In this document: piece after piece, positions 1-10,460 of the stretch
How positions within the stretch are numbered: position 1 is the stretch's first letter
Layout: every line of letters begins with the position of its first letter
Source: Bolinopsis microptera
Lineage: Eukaryota > Ctenophora > Tentaculata > Lobata > Bolinopsidae
NCBI RefSeq assembly: GCF_026151205.1
Contig: NC_087075.1
Location: 556,501 to 620,500, forward strand
Reading direction: 5' to 3'
DNA length: 64,000 bases
The notes under the pieces: generated by a model
The model's input: only the letters and a program-made list of their open reading frames with translations
Told to the model about the DNA's origin: nothing
The model's database searches: none
Made by a program: the position numbers and the translations under genes

Positions 1-1
1 T

Positions 2-1417
2 TGTAAAAAAGCTAGAGTAACTCCCATCCATAAGGCAGGAATGAAAGATGATCCTAATAATTACAGGCCAATATCCATCCTTCCACTTGTAGGAAAACTT
101 ATAGAATACTTTGTCGGCAAGCAACTCACTGATTACATGGAAGAGAACAAACTTTTCATCCGGCATCAATATGGCTTTCGGAAAAATCACTCCACAACTT
201 ATCTGATGTACGATCTGATGGACGAAAAATATATGAGTAAATCTAAGTCTTATAAACCAGGAATCATCTTTCTTGATCTTAAGAAGGCCTTTGACACAGT
301 GAATCATGAAATATTGCTTCAAAAATTGGCATATTATGGAATTGGTGGCATTGCTTTAACCTGGTTTAAGAACTTCTTATCTTGTAGATATCAATGCACT
401 AGGATCAATGGCAATCTAAGCTCATTTTTAGAAGTTCTGAGTGGTGTACCACAAGGAAGCATCATTGGGCCTATATTATTTAGTATCTTCATAAATGACA
501 TCATTTATGCCTGTAACCTATCTAAGCCCTTTCTATTTGCAGATGATGGTGCACTATTCTTTGATCAAACCTGCAGAAGCACATTTATAAACATGAAAAT
601 AGAACTTATGACAATCTTTAAATGGCTCAGTGTTAATAAATTATCACTCAATGAAAAGAAGACTGAATTCCTATTGTTTGATTCTGTTGACCAACATGAT
701 GAAATAACCATTGATTGTAATGAGGTAACTTTCACAATCAAGGAGTGCAAAGAGACAAAATATCTTGGCCTCATTCTAGATAGTAAATTAAACTTCAAAA
801 GCCATGTAGATTATATTATTAGGAAGGTCATGAAGAGAATTGGTGCCATGTATAGAAGTAAAGCACTGCTACCCATTAAATATAGGAAAATGTTTGCCAA
901 TGCACTCATGTTGCCACAATTCGATTATTTAGACACGATCTATTGTAGAGCTGGCAAGACAAAACTTGCTGAACTTGACACTCTGTACAAAAAGGTAGCC
1001 AAAATAGCTCTCAACGTTCCAAAAACAGAGAGCAGCCTTAATGTTTATAGAGACATGAAATGGTTACCACTCCATCTTAGACGACAACTCCATCTGTCAA
1101 ATTATATGTTTAGAATCATCCATGACAATTGTCCTACAAACTTTATGAACAAATTTAGTTACATATCAGGAGGTAGTAGGAGCGGCGAAAGCTGCAACCT
1201 TTATGTCAATAGATCAACATCACATAAAAACTTTCAATACTTGGGGGCAAAATGTTGGAATAATGTTCCAACAGATCTACGAAATCTGCCCGATGTTAAA
1301 AGCTTTAGTGATTCGTATAAGAAACAGCTACTATCATCTATAACAACAGACCCTAATTATACCGTCGACAATTCATATGACAAATTTTACACTGCAATCA
1401 TAGTCGCCGATAACTAA
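2..1417 (+). CDS. LINE reverse transcriptase, 3' part of ORF2 (open at left window edge)
   Basis: Reverse transcriptase of a non-LTR retrotransposon, which copies element RNA into DNA at the target site. The frame is open from base 2, so the methionine at 41 is internal and the 5' part (including any endonuclease) lies outside the window. Visible RT blocks in order: NYRPISILP, GFRKNHSTTYL, FLDLKKAFDTVNHE (first catalytic Asp), SGVPQGSIIGPILFSIFIND and FLFADD (catalytic FADD, about 535-546), followed by thumb-like sequence KYLGLILDSKLNFKSHV. The C-terminal region matches the usual CR1/Jockey arrangement and ends at TAA 1415-1417. There is no frameshift in about 470 codons, so this copy is young or intact at its 3' end, unlike the second LINE family in the array. 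The clade assignment is inference. Confidence 0.93.
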   Translation, partial: CKKARVTPIHKAGMKDDPNNYRPISILPLVGKLIEYFVGKQLTDYMEENKLFIRHQYGFRKNHSTTYLMYDLMDEKYMSKSKSYKPGIIFLDLKKAFDTVNHEILLQKLAYYGIGGIALTWFKNFLSCRYQCTRINGNLSSFLEVLSGVPQGSIIGPILFSIFINDIIYACNLSKPFLFADDGALFFDQTCRSTFINMKIELMTIFKWLSVNKLSLNEKKTEFLLFDSVDQHDEITIDCNEVTFTIKECKETKYLGLILDSKLNFKSHVDYIIRKVMKRIGAMYRSKALLPIKYRKMFANALMLPQFDYLDTIYCRAGKTKLAELDTLYKKVAKIALNVPKTESSLNVYRDMKWLPLHLRRQLHLSNYMFRIIHDNCPTNFMNKFSYISGGSRSGESCNLYVNRSTSHKNFQYLGAKCWNNVPTDLRNLPDVKSFSDSYKKQLLSSITTDPNYTVDNSYDKFYTAIIVADN

Positions 1418-2325
1418 GTAACTTCTAATTCTTTTAAATCTGAGGCATATATAATTGATGTATCGAAAAGATATTCCCTTTTTTACCACCTTACCATTCT
1501 GATTGATTTTGCACATGACTGACATGTTTTAACTGGAGAAGGGGTTCCCACAGTGGTAGTTTTATAAACCACTTTTAATTTATTGACCTATTATACTTAG
1601 TGGTAGTTTTATAGACCACATTTAATTTATTAACTTATCATACTTAGTATTTTTTTTTTGGTGACTGTATCACCCAGTTTTAACATTTGATAATTGTACA
1701 GTTTATTGACGACACATTGACTGAATGTTATTTTATATTCTAATTTATATTCTAGATATTTTATTTATTTTACAACAGACGACGACTTCCTGTTTTTTCT
1801 TCTATATTAGTTACTCATATCTCTTGTACAGACTTTTTTACAAGGACATTGACAAATGATACTCACATTAGGCATTCATTATTGCATCTAAATTATTTCA
1901 CTTGCATTAGGCTTAGAAATTTATTCTCTGGTCAACAGATTTCAAATGTTTAATTAATTTGTAGTATGACAGTAAGGTATATAAGAAGTTATTTAATTTT
2001 GCTTGGGCTATTATATTGACTAGGTATTGAGGTTTAATGATGATATGGAATTTGAATTCTATATAAATTTACACTATGTGGTTGGGGCATTTTGCATAGT
2101 AAATATGGTTACTACTCATATATATCATATTATTTGATTGGTATTCGATTTCTGATTATTTCTCTAGGAATATGATTATTATATCTCAATTTGGCTTTAG
2201 GTAGGGTGCCCCGCTAAAAGAACTGGATTCTTCCAGGAAGCATCCCGTGCACAGAGCTTGGTCTACATATATATTAAATTATTAACCATTCATTCTGTAT
2301 GTGCACGAAAATTTATTTCAATCAA
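1418..2325 (+). mobile_element. 3' UTR of the left-hand LINE
   Basis: Non-coding, AT-rich tail following the RT stop codon. Its last 760 bases (about 1566-2325) recur in each array unit at about 19367, 37071 and 54892, matching up to a shared end near CAATCAA; the sequences then diverge. A shared 3' end with a variable 5' start is what 5'-truncated LINE copies look like. The 3' end lies only about 50 bases before the first exon of the eight-exon gene, so the element sits in or directly upstream of that gene. Confidence 0.8.
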
Positions 2326-2376
2326 TTATGAATTAAGTTTTTATCAGCTGACTAAAATCGGCAATTAATGTTGCAG

Positions 2377-4586
2377 GACAGTTACAAATCGGGAGCGATA
2401 AAAAGATTTACACAAAAATTTTTATCGATGCAGACATAAAGTCGACAAAAGTTGCGATCAATGTCCTAAATCAACCTAATTGCAACAGCTCCTATGCCCA
2501 CGCTATGTTTGTGTACACAGAGGCTCCTGACCATCAGCGAAACATGGATGTGATTTTCAAGGTATATTTCTTTATAAAATGTAAAATTTGATCTGCCTTT
2601 CGTGAAATTATAAACCCAACATCATATAAGTATAGACCTGATGACACACAAATGTAAGGTTGACACCACAGGTGGTAAATCGGGAGTTAATACAGCTAAA
2701 AACACTGTCATTCTGTGGAGCTGATGTTAAGCTGATGTTGTGTGCAGACACCAAAGCACTGTGGGCTGTGTTAGGAATGGGCAGCAACGGGACTTATCCA
2801 TGCCCAATGTGTGAGATACACAAAGACCTCATGAAAGTTCCACGAGCACAGAGATCAGCTGCCAAACCCCGGACCTTTGCTGGAATCAAGCGAAACTTCG
2901 AAGACAACATGAGGTAATGTAGTTTCAAAATTGAACAACTTAATCCACTCTCTGCTTGCATCGTAAGGAATTGAGTAAACCCTGTTAGGTACTCTGTTAT
3001 GAAGGACTTGACCCTGAATTTCGTTTTCCAGGATGACCCAGTGTAACCCGAGATCCCAAGCGAAATTCCTGAATGTTGCATCGCGACCTCTCACAGACTG
3101 TTTCGGGAATGATAATGATGATCTGATTAACTGGGTCGCTGTTCCGTTCTTGCACATAGTATGTGACACGAATTGAAAAACTGTTGATGTTCATTCCTGT
3201 TTCAGTCGTGCTTTATTTATTTGAATTAGCTAATTTTCATCGTGGAAAACAGTCACGAAACCTTGAGCTTTCTCAGACCATCAAAGTGGGGACTGTCCTG
3301 TGGACTGAGTACGGTAAATTGTGCGAGGACATTGACTTTGTGCTAGCTTGCAACGTCACGGACGGATTTCTCCCCAACTGTTATAGCAGCACAACTGACT
3401 TCGGTGCCATGATCCTCCGCATACAGCAAGGTACTTGATAAATGTCTTGTTCCAAAACAATACGAGGGTTTTCGAGTAACAATTAAAATTAGAAAGTATT
3501 TTCGTTAGATGGTTACAATAAACAAATTCTCTTCTTAAGGTAATCGTGTAGCCACGAAATGTAACAGTGGCCCGCTCTCCTCTCAATATGAGAAGTTTCT
3601 GAGGGGAATTAATGTAATACCTGAGGCTTATCATGGTGTGTCGCTGACGGGTGTTAGAGCTGGATACCTGCTGAAAAGTGACGACTCCCAATTCTGGAGG
3701 GAACAGTTTTACCAAAATGAGTGAGTTGCGTTTAATCAGAACAGTTAATCTCATGAACAAATAACGAATGAGTTGATAAATCTCCTTTGCAATTGAAAAG
3801 TTACCACGTGAATGACAGGGTCTGTATTCAGGAATTTGAGACCACAGGACAAGGTGCATTTTCAGCATCGACTCTTAGCCCTCGACAGGATTAAGACCGC
3901 CTACAAAGATCTCTTGGTTGTTGGAGGCAAGAGCGGGAAGGCAGAACCTCAGGATATAAAGACTCTGATACAGTCGAGAGATATCTTTTTAGAGGAGTAC
4001 AGGAAATTTGGACAGTCATCGTCTATCAAGGTATTGTTGTAGCTTGTAGCGAAACTGGCATTCTTCCAACTCCCAAGATAGCCTGCAACAATTTAGGATT
4101 CGTGCTTAAGTCTGATATTGGAAAATTCTAGTCTGATTAATTGTAGTAATTCTCCAGCATCGTTTTCTTAACAACCTTTCAATTTAACTAGATCCACATG
4201 CTCGAGGATCACTTTGTCGACCAGATCATACTGTGGGGGATGTTATCGGGCTCATTTAACGAGCAAGGAGGAGAGAGCTGTCATTCCCTTTTCAAGCGAC
4301 ATGAACACCTGACTAGTACGAAAATCAGCTAATTTAAGACAGTTTGATCAACTCATTTGGAGACAGAAGTTTAAGTCAACTCGTTATTAGCATTAATCAC
4401 GTTTAAAGTGTACAAATAATCTCTTTCCCCCTTTCAATTTTCATGCTAGACAGTCACTATACAGTAGAATCTTAACAGCGACAATTTTCAGATCACATTC
4501 GCAACGAAGAGGAAAGAGTGACTAAGAAATGTGAAATAGCCACCAGGAAATATCTCCTTAAACTTAAATCACGGCAAAAGTCATGA
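2377..4586 (+). CDS. Eight-exon orphan gene, CxxC and EQGGES motif family, 5' end missing
   Basis: Protein of unknown function, about 400 residues visible. Exons: 2377-2561, 2672-2913, 3032-3158, 3253-3313, 3552-3720, 3832-4030, 4192-4315 and 4492-4586 (stop TGA). Every exon is flanked by AG and GT and every phase joins, so the model is well supported; exon 4 is the weakest. Exon 2 has GTYPCPMCEIHKDL, a CxxC pair, then KPRTFAGIKRNF. Exon 3 has INWVAVPFLHI, exon 5 has AYHGVSLTGVRAGYL, and exon 7 has IHMLEDHFVDQ and NEQGGESCHSLFK. This motif order is what I remember from a widespread, probably transposon-derived invertebrate family, with a faint likeness to the RAG1/Transib zinc-binding and C-terminal regions that I would not press. 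Exon 1 starts in mid-codon, so an upstream exon is expected beyond the LINE. No poly(A) signal is obvious right after the stop. Confidence 0.75.
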
Positions 4587-5240
4587 GCGGACACTATTAT
4601 GATATTTGAAACACATCTTTCGGAAAACGCTGCCTATTCATTATTCTACTAAAAAGTTTTTGTAAGCAGCGACTGCAACAAGATTCGCGCACGCGCGTTT
4701 TTATCGCCGCGCGAAGCTTTTAAAATTTTGATTACGTGTCAAGAGTGTGCGATTAACACAATGCTAGACCTGTACGAAACCTTATTGAAGCTCTTAAAAC
4801 CGATTAACGTGCAGTTTTCAAGCATAATTCCGAGTTTTCCGGTCAAAAATGGATTCAAAACGACTGAATAGTGAAAATAGTTTCAATGAAACTCGTTTAT
4901 TCAGCAAACATGGAGAATAACGCTCCTTACAGCTCGATGCATTGTTTTAAGTGACTTTCAGGTATTCGAAACTGAGATGCAAGCAAGTCAGCTTAATTCT
5001 GACCCATTGATGAGGCATCAAATATTAAATAATGGTAAAGAGACCGGTTCCTCCCAAAACCTAGTTTTAGAACCTACTTAGATGTCAGACTTGGGTGAAC
5101 CATGTAGCTGTTAAGATATATCAACTTATTTGATATGTGCACGCATTCTACATGAGTTACTGATCATACTCAAATCACAACCACCATGCAAATAAGCAGA
5201 TAGCATACTAGGAGTTTTATCCTCGATGGGCGAGCAATAA
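4587..5240. other. Spacer with no gene seen
   Basis: AT-rich non-coding sequence after the eight-exon gene. It holds a short CpG-rich patch near 4685-4715 (GCGCACGCGCG) but no supported exon or RNA gene. Confidence 0.5.
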
Positions 5241-5410
5241 TTGGACGTTTCTCGTCATTCTGACGTTTATCGTACGATAGAGAGGCGAGAAACGATTATC
5301 GTGCGAATATCGACGATAATCGTCGGGATGTATAATAATTGCGCGCAGCAGACGATTATCGTCGATTATCGTCAAACTGCACGATTAACGTACGATTATT
5401 GTGCGCGACT
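5241..5410. repeat. Cluster of ACGATTATCGT-type palindromes
   Basis: At least four near-identical 11-13 base palindromes lie within about 110 bases: ACGATTATCGT at 5292, GACGATAATCGTC at 5312, GACGATTATCGTC at 5351 with an overlapping second half to 5373, and degenerate forms at 5381-5400. Each has six-base arms around a single central base. This could be a transcription-factor binding cluster or the decayed core of a transposon end. Short reading frames across it are not convincing genes. Confidence 0.6.
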
Positions 5411-6398
5411 AAAATCTGCGAAATGGCCCATATTTTCCACTGTGTTCCTCCAATCACAAGGCAAGCAGCAGACCACGTGAATAAATTTTATCCAACGCGA
5501 ACGCGCACAAAATTAATAGAGGTCGATATAATGGTATATTTTTGCTGCCTATGCGCGGCTCGATTTTAATATTTCGTGGGTTTAACACGCGCGCGTCTTG
5601 GTCAAAATTTAATTTGCTTTGTTTTCTTAGACGTCGTGTTGGTAAACATTACTGATTACACAATATACACACTACACTGTAACCTCACGCGACGGACAAA
5701 TCTCGGCGAGCGAAGCGAGCCGGCTCCGGATAGGGGCGGCAAATTTCAATTAGCAGGGGGGCGGCACAAAGTAACGTTACGCCACTGGAGCCATTTCATG
5801 TCACATTTGTGGTACAAAACCATCAATTAAACCACTTATAAACTCATATGTTTTACCGTTTTCTTGATCAAGCCGCTCGGAAATTACACGCGCACAGACA
5901 AACAGACAGACACGCATTTTGAGATTATTAGTATAGATATATACATCATATATATGCTGCGCGCGTCTCTCGCGCGAACTGATCAACCATTTATACACTA
6001 GTAATAGAGTCGTAGACCCTTTTATGTTACTTCTAGCAACTTGAAATTAGTCTAGTTCTGATGCCCAATTGCAACAAGACTGTTAAATATCACGTACTGT
6101 GTAATGTGAACGAACACTGAAAATAAGCATTTTATAACAAACATAAAACAAAATAGCCTACCCGGTGAGATTGTTCTACTATGGCGTTGGGAGGGAGGAT
6201 GTTTGGGTATTTTATATCTGACAGTCATTGGGATTTGAGATTTCCAGGGTAAGAGGGCGCTGCTCTCCGTGTTAGTTTCCAGTTGAGGTATAGTTAATAC
6301 CCAGGGTCCTCGACCTGCACAAAATTTCATAGTAAATTATATCGAATAATCTTTTGTTCTAACGTCTGATAAAATTAATTCTACTGGAAACCTGAGAT
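5411..6398. other. Repeat-derived spacer with transposon-like tail
   Basis: No gene seen. Positions 5703-5722 contain a GCGAGCGAAGCGAGCC-type inverted motif of the kind found in non-autonomous elements. Positions 5893-5940 carry ACAGACAAACAGACAGACACGC followed by an AT-rich end, which resembles the 3' tails of RTE-like LINEs or their SINEs in many invertebrates. The assignment rests on that resemblance only. Confidence 0.4.
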
Positions 6399-6450
6399 CT
6401 CTAAATAGCTCTCTAAATAGCTCTCTAAATAGCTCTCTAAATAGCTCTCT
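6399..6450 (+). repeat. 12-base tandem repeat, unit CTCTAAATAGCT
   Basis: Four perfect 12-base units in tandem (starts 6399, 6411, 6423, 6435) followed by a partial fifth. It is a minisatellite-scale array in non-coding DNA. Confidence 0.9.
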
Positions 6451-6845
6451 ATTTTTAAACCATGTTACTTTATAAGGTCCCTACAATTGTAAACTAAAAC
6501 CCATAAACATTAGAATTGTGAAGATTAGAAAACACCAAGTTGTGATCTGTACGTATCAGAATGACAGTACAGATGGCATCTTGCACGTGAGATAAACTGA
6601 ATTCAATCAGCCCAAGTGCCTGGAATGTTTCAAATAACTCGTGTTTTGCCTGGCCTATGTCCAGGAAACTGACATTTTGCAAATTGTTTAATTTTTTCAG
6701 CAGTTTTATTTTTAAATAGCGTCACTCTATTTAACCATGTCACTTTATGAGATCAGAACTTCAACACACTATGAACTCCAAAGGTTGTATAGTGTGTTAC
6801 CATGGACACCAGATTAAAGAGTTTAAATACCTGATTCTAAAGAAT

Positions 6846-7316
6846 TCTAACTTTAGTCTACTTTATTCTACTTTATTCTACTTTACTCTACTTTACTCTA
6901 CTTTCTCTACTTTACTCTACTTTACTCTACTTTACTCTACTTTACTCTACTTTCTCTACTTTCTCTACTTTACTCTACTTTACTCTACTTTACTCTACTT
7001 TACTCTACTTTAGTCTACTTTACTCTACTTTACTCTACTTTCTCTACTTTACTCTACTTTACTCTACTTTACTTTCTCTACTTTACTCTACTTTACTCTA
7101 CTTTACTCTACTTTAGTCTACTTTACTCTACTTTCTCTACTTTCTCTACTTTACTCTACTTTACTCTACTTTACTCTACTTTACTCTACTTTAGTCTACT
7201 TTCTCTACTTTCTCTACTTTACTCTACTTTACTCTACTTTACTCTACTTTACTCTACTTTACTCTACTTTACTCTACTTTACTCTGCTTTACTCTACTTT
7301 ACTCTACTTGATTCTA
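6846..7316 (+). repeat. Decamer satellite, unit CTTTACTCTA
   Basis: About 470 bases of a ten-base unit CTTTACTCTA, interspersed with eight-base CTTTCTCTA-like shortened units and some CTTTAGTCTA variants. The pattern of shortened units itself repeats in longer blocks, so there is a higher-order periodicity. One strand is almost pure pyrimidine plus A. A frame rich in Tyr, Leu and Ser crosses it but is only the translation of the repeat. Confidence 0.95.
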
Positions 7317-7518
7317 CTTCAAAGTATTTTTGTAATATACGAGATTGATCCGTAACACAGTACAATATATCAAATTCTTGGCAATGAAATATTATGAAAA
7401 TACGTTCCTTTGACATCTGATCACAAAAAATACTATAAATCAATCTTCTAAATTATTTACTGAATTATTAAGTTATTTGATTTTTTCTAATAATAATGCT
7501 AATATTTATATTATTCAG

Positions 7519-7648
7519 ACCGCCAAGACAAAAGCAGCAAAGTATCTGGAAGCTGGCAACATTATGGGCTACAAAGATGTCAAGTAAACTACTTCAGGAA
7601 CTAACTAAGATGCACGGCCTTGCTAAACCTCCAGAACCACCAAAATAA
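7519..7648 (+). CDS. Isolated terminal exon of an unidentified gene
   Basis: A splice acceptor (TTATTCAG, ending 7518) is followed by an open frame of about 42 codons ending at TAA 7646-7648. Part reads KMSSKLLQELTKMHGL and it ends PPEPPK. A poly(A) signal AATAAA lies 15 bases further on. I do not recognise the protein. It may be the last exon of a gene whose other exons are interrupted by the satellite upstream, or an alternative end of the eight-exon gene at 2377-4586. A second frame across the exon stops earlier, at 'GYKDVK'. Confidence 0.4.
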
Positions 7649-7662
7649 TAAAAAAATTATAG

Positions 7663-7668
7663 AATAAA
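7663..7668 (+). terminator. Poly(A) signal AATAAA
   Basis: AATAAA lies 15 bases after the stop of the terminal exon at 7519-7648, which supports that exon being a genuine transcript end. Confidence 0.5.
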
Positions 7669-8470
7669 TAATACGATAACACACTTAAATTTTTTTCAGG
7701 AATATGTCTCTTTAATTAACGTAGAAAATGTAGTTAAATTATCCTCATTTTATTTTGTATAATTACCCAATAAAGCGAATGTAACAGTAATATAAGATTT
7801 TCAATTTGCAACCTTAGAGACAATTCAAAGTAGCAGCTAAACAAGTATAGTAGTTTTTAAATTAATTATAAGATTAATTACATTGATTAATTGAATTCTC
7901 ACCTTTGTACGGGACACCAGGGCCTGTTATAGAGTCAAATGTAGAGAGTTTTGATACAGTCCTCAACAGCGGACTTGGAACTAATATTCTTGATAGCATA
8001 CTAATAGGTTATTTAAGTGAACACTTGTAAGATAAACTTAAACCGGATGTCTATACTTCTTAATAATTTGTCTTTATTCGTAAGATAATATTTGATAAAT
8101 TAAGTTATTTCAGTAGTATATAGATTATAGATAAGCTTGGAACACGAAAAGAAAACAAACTGACAGTAGAACATTTTTGAAATATAGTCTAGAAATAAAG
8201 AGCTGATCCTTGATTCCTGATAAAAAGGAAATATTCTACTGTAATCTGAACAACTCCAACGCACACTTATCTGAAATTTTCTTTAGCATTAATTTACATC
8301 ATATCCATGATATCTATGTACACCATTTACACAAGTCAAACCAAAAGTAATATGATAATATGACTTCACATTGATTTATAATTGTGCGATTATAATTAGC
8401 ATGCACATTATAATCGCACATTTGTTACCTACGCCAGATTTTGATCTTTTCAGACCCCTCCCCTCCGTTG
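7669..8470. other. AT-rich spacer up to the array boundary
   Basis: No gene seen. It contains the perfect hairpin at 8383-8420. Its last bases end at the first base of the 17.7 kb array unit. Confidence 0.6.
8383..8420. repeat. Perfect 14-base inverted repeat (hairpin)
   Basis: The left arm TGTGCGATTATAAT (8383-8396) and right arm ATTATAATCGCACA (8407-8420) are exact reverse complements around a ten-base loop. It lies about 50 bases before the array boundary at 8471. Confidence 0.9.
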
Positions 8471-9166
8471 TATGTTATCGCACGATTGTGGATGATTCCC
8501 GAATATTTCTCAGCAACGCGGCACTAATATATAAGTTTCAATATCGAATTTTAGATATGGCCAACGATTCGTTTAACACCATATAAAAAGTTACAAAAGA
8601 ATACTTAATGTTGGTTGTTGGTATATATCGATATTAATCCATTATTATAAAAATAGTATTTGGTTGGTTTATAAATTAACTATTGATTACGTTCGATTTT
8701 AAAATATTAAAACAACTACGTACAAATACATTTCACAAAACAAAAACGACGGGGACACAGAAAGGAAGAAGGACAACACATCACACGGACGGAAACTGCT
8801 GCTGTTTATGAGTATCAGAATTATATTAATTATGGTCTCTTGATCAATACAATAGGTGTGATCATACTTCTAGAGTAATATAGGGGGCTGCACAGTATGC
8901 GCAAGGTGTTAACAATGGGTCCAAAACCGGGAGTGTGATACAACTTATTTTCGCGATTAACGTAGTAGAATACAAAATATAAAATATAAGATATAAATGA
9001 CTGCAAGTTTACGATATAGCGCGGCGCCATCTTCATTATTCTGGCGCGGTAAATCACGCTGGGTAATGAAAGATAAAGTTAAAACAATGTTTAAGGTTTT
9101 TGCGCGCTATACCTTGATTGACAATGTCAACCTTCCAGAATCGTTGCACTCTGCGAACCATAGCAA

Positions 9167-9200
9167 CGATCGACGACGACGACTGACGACGACGATGACG
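9167..9200. repeat. ACG/GAC trinucleotide microsatellite
   Basis: Short run of GAC/ACG triplets, repeated near 26873-26900, 44653-44690 and more weakly at 62496-62525. The Arg- or Ser-rich frames on both strands here are translations of the microsatellite. Confidence 0.75.
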
Positions 9201-10460
9201 CGCAACGAAGATGCGACGCAAGAATGCCTCGTTCGCGCGCGCGTCCGAATCGGCGAAGACCTCCAACACACTAACCAACAATTCAGTCCCATATCTACTT
9301 CATTAAGCCTTCCGAAAAACAAGTGCGAATATAATAATTTAATATAAAATACCAAATGCACGGTCTACCTCGCATAAAGTGTTTTTCCGTGATTTCTTTT
9401 TAGTTTTCTTAATTTTTACCTTGGCACGCCAGTCCCACTAGCGCTTCACGGCGCTTTTTCAGCTTCATGAACGATCGCGAAACAGGAAGAAAAATACGTG
9501 AGAGGAGCAAACAAGGACTATCACTAGGTAATGTCAAAGCACAATCCCAAACTTTTCAATTGTTAAGAAATGCGACCCAGCCGCTTTGCCTCTTTAGTAA
9601 AACAAAGTATTTTTAGTAAAACAAAGTAGTTTATATATTAGCAGTGCAATCGATTATCATATGATATAATTATAAAATATAATAGTATGTCACACAATTT
9701 AACTGTTACGTTCGAGTAGTCGTGCCATGGCTAAATTTACTAGACCAGTGGTTCCGATTAACATTTTAAAAGGTGATTCCTAGTGACAACAAATGGAAAA
9801 TTTTAAGAAAGACGGATCAAAACTCAGATCCCCAGGACAAGGAGACCCCACCTGCAGTCCCATACTTCTATTGGCTTGTGCATGGCCCATAATGTTCCAG
9901 TTGTCCGAAACGAAACGTAAGCTGGTCAACTAGTTTGGAATTCAGCCTAGCTTGATGAGTTCTGGGTTTCTAGATTGCGGATTTGATGGTGCCCGGTTTG
10001 TTCAGGCGGACAAGGAAATTATGCGAGGAATAATCGGAATAGAAAATCATATCAATATAAAAAAAGATCCAAAAAATAGATCCAAAAGATTCACACGGCA
10101 GTCAGGTGAACTACCATCAGGATGCTTTTGAAACAGGATAATAGCGCTATGTGTAATTAGTATATTATGCAAGGGATGGGATGCTGATGACTAAGCTGTC
10201 AATGCCCCACCTATTTAGGGATCCACTCAATTTCACGCCCTAGGTGTTGTCAATTGCTGGATTCACAAGTAAGAGCTTTTGATACGGCTCATGAAAATTG
10301 AGATGGGAAGAAAGGTCGGAAAAGAAAATTTTACTATAGCCAGGGACCCATGACATTGTTTGTACTGGTGGAGAAACAAAAGGAAGCAGCGTGCGCTACT
10401 TCGAAGAAATTCGACGAAGTATAAATTTGCAAATTCCATGACTGAATGCATAGCAATTTT

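Noticed and set aside
3163..3438. Plus-strand frame of 91 codons taken as one exon
   Set aside because: Phase joining favours a short exon at 3253-3313; the rest of the frame is intron.
3356..3868. Minus-strand frame of 170 codons
   Set aside because: It lies antisense across exons 5 and 6 of the eight-exon gene, whose phases and motifs are far better supported.
6747..7013. Open frame of 88 codons rich in Tyr, Leu and Ser
   Set aside because: It is the translation of the CTTTACTCTA satellite.
8997..9361. Arg- and Ser-rich frames on both strands
   Set aside because: They come from the GAC/ACG microsatellite, and the frames differ in every unit.
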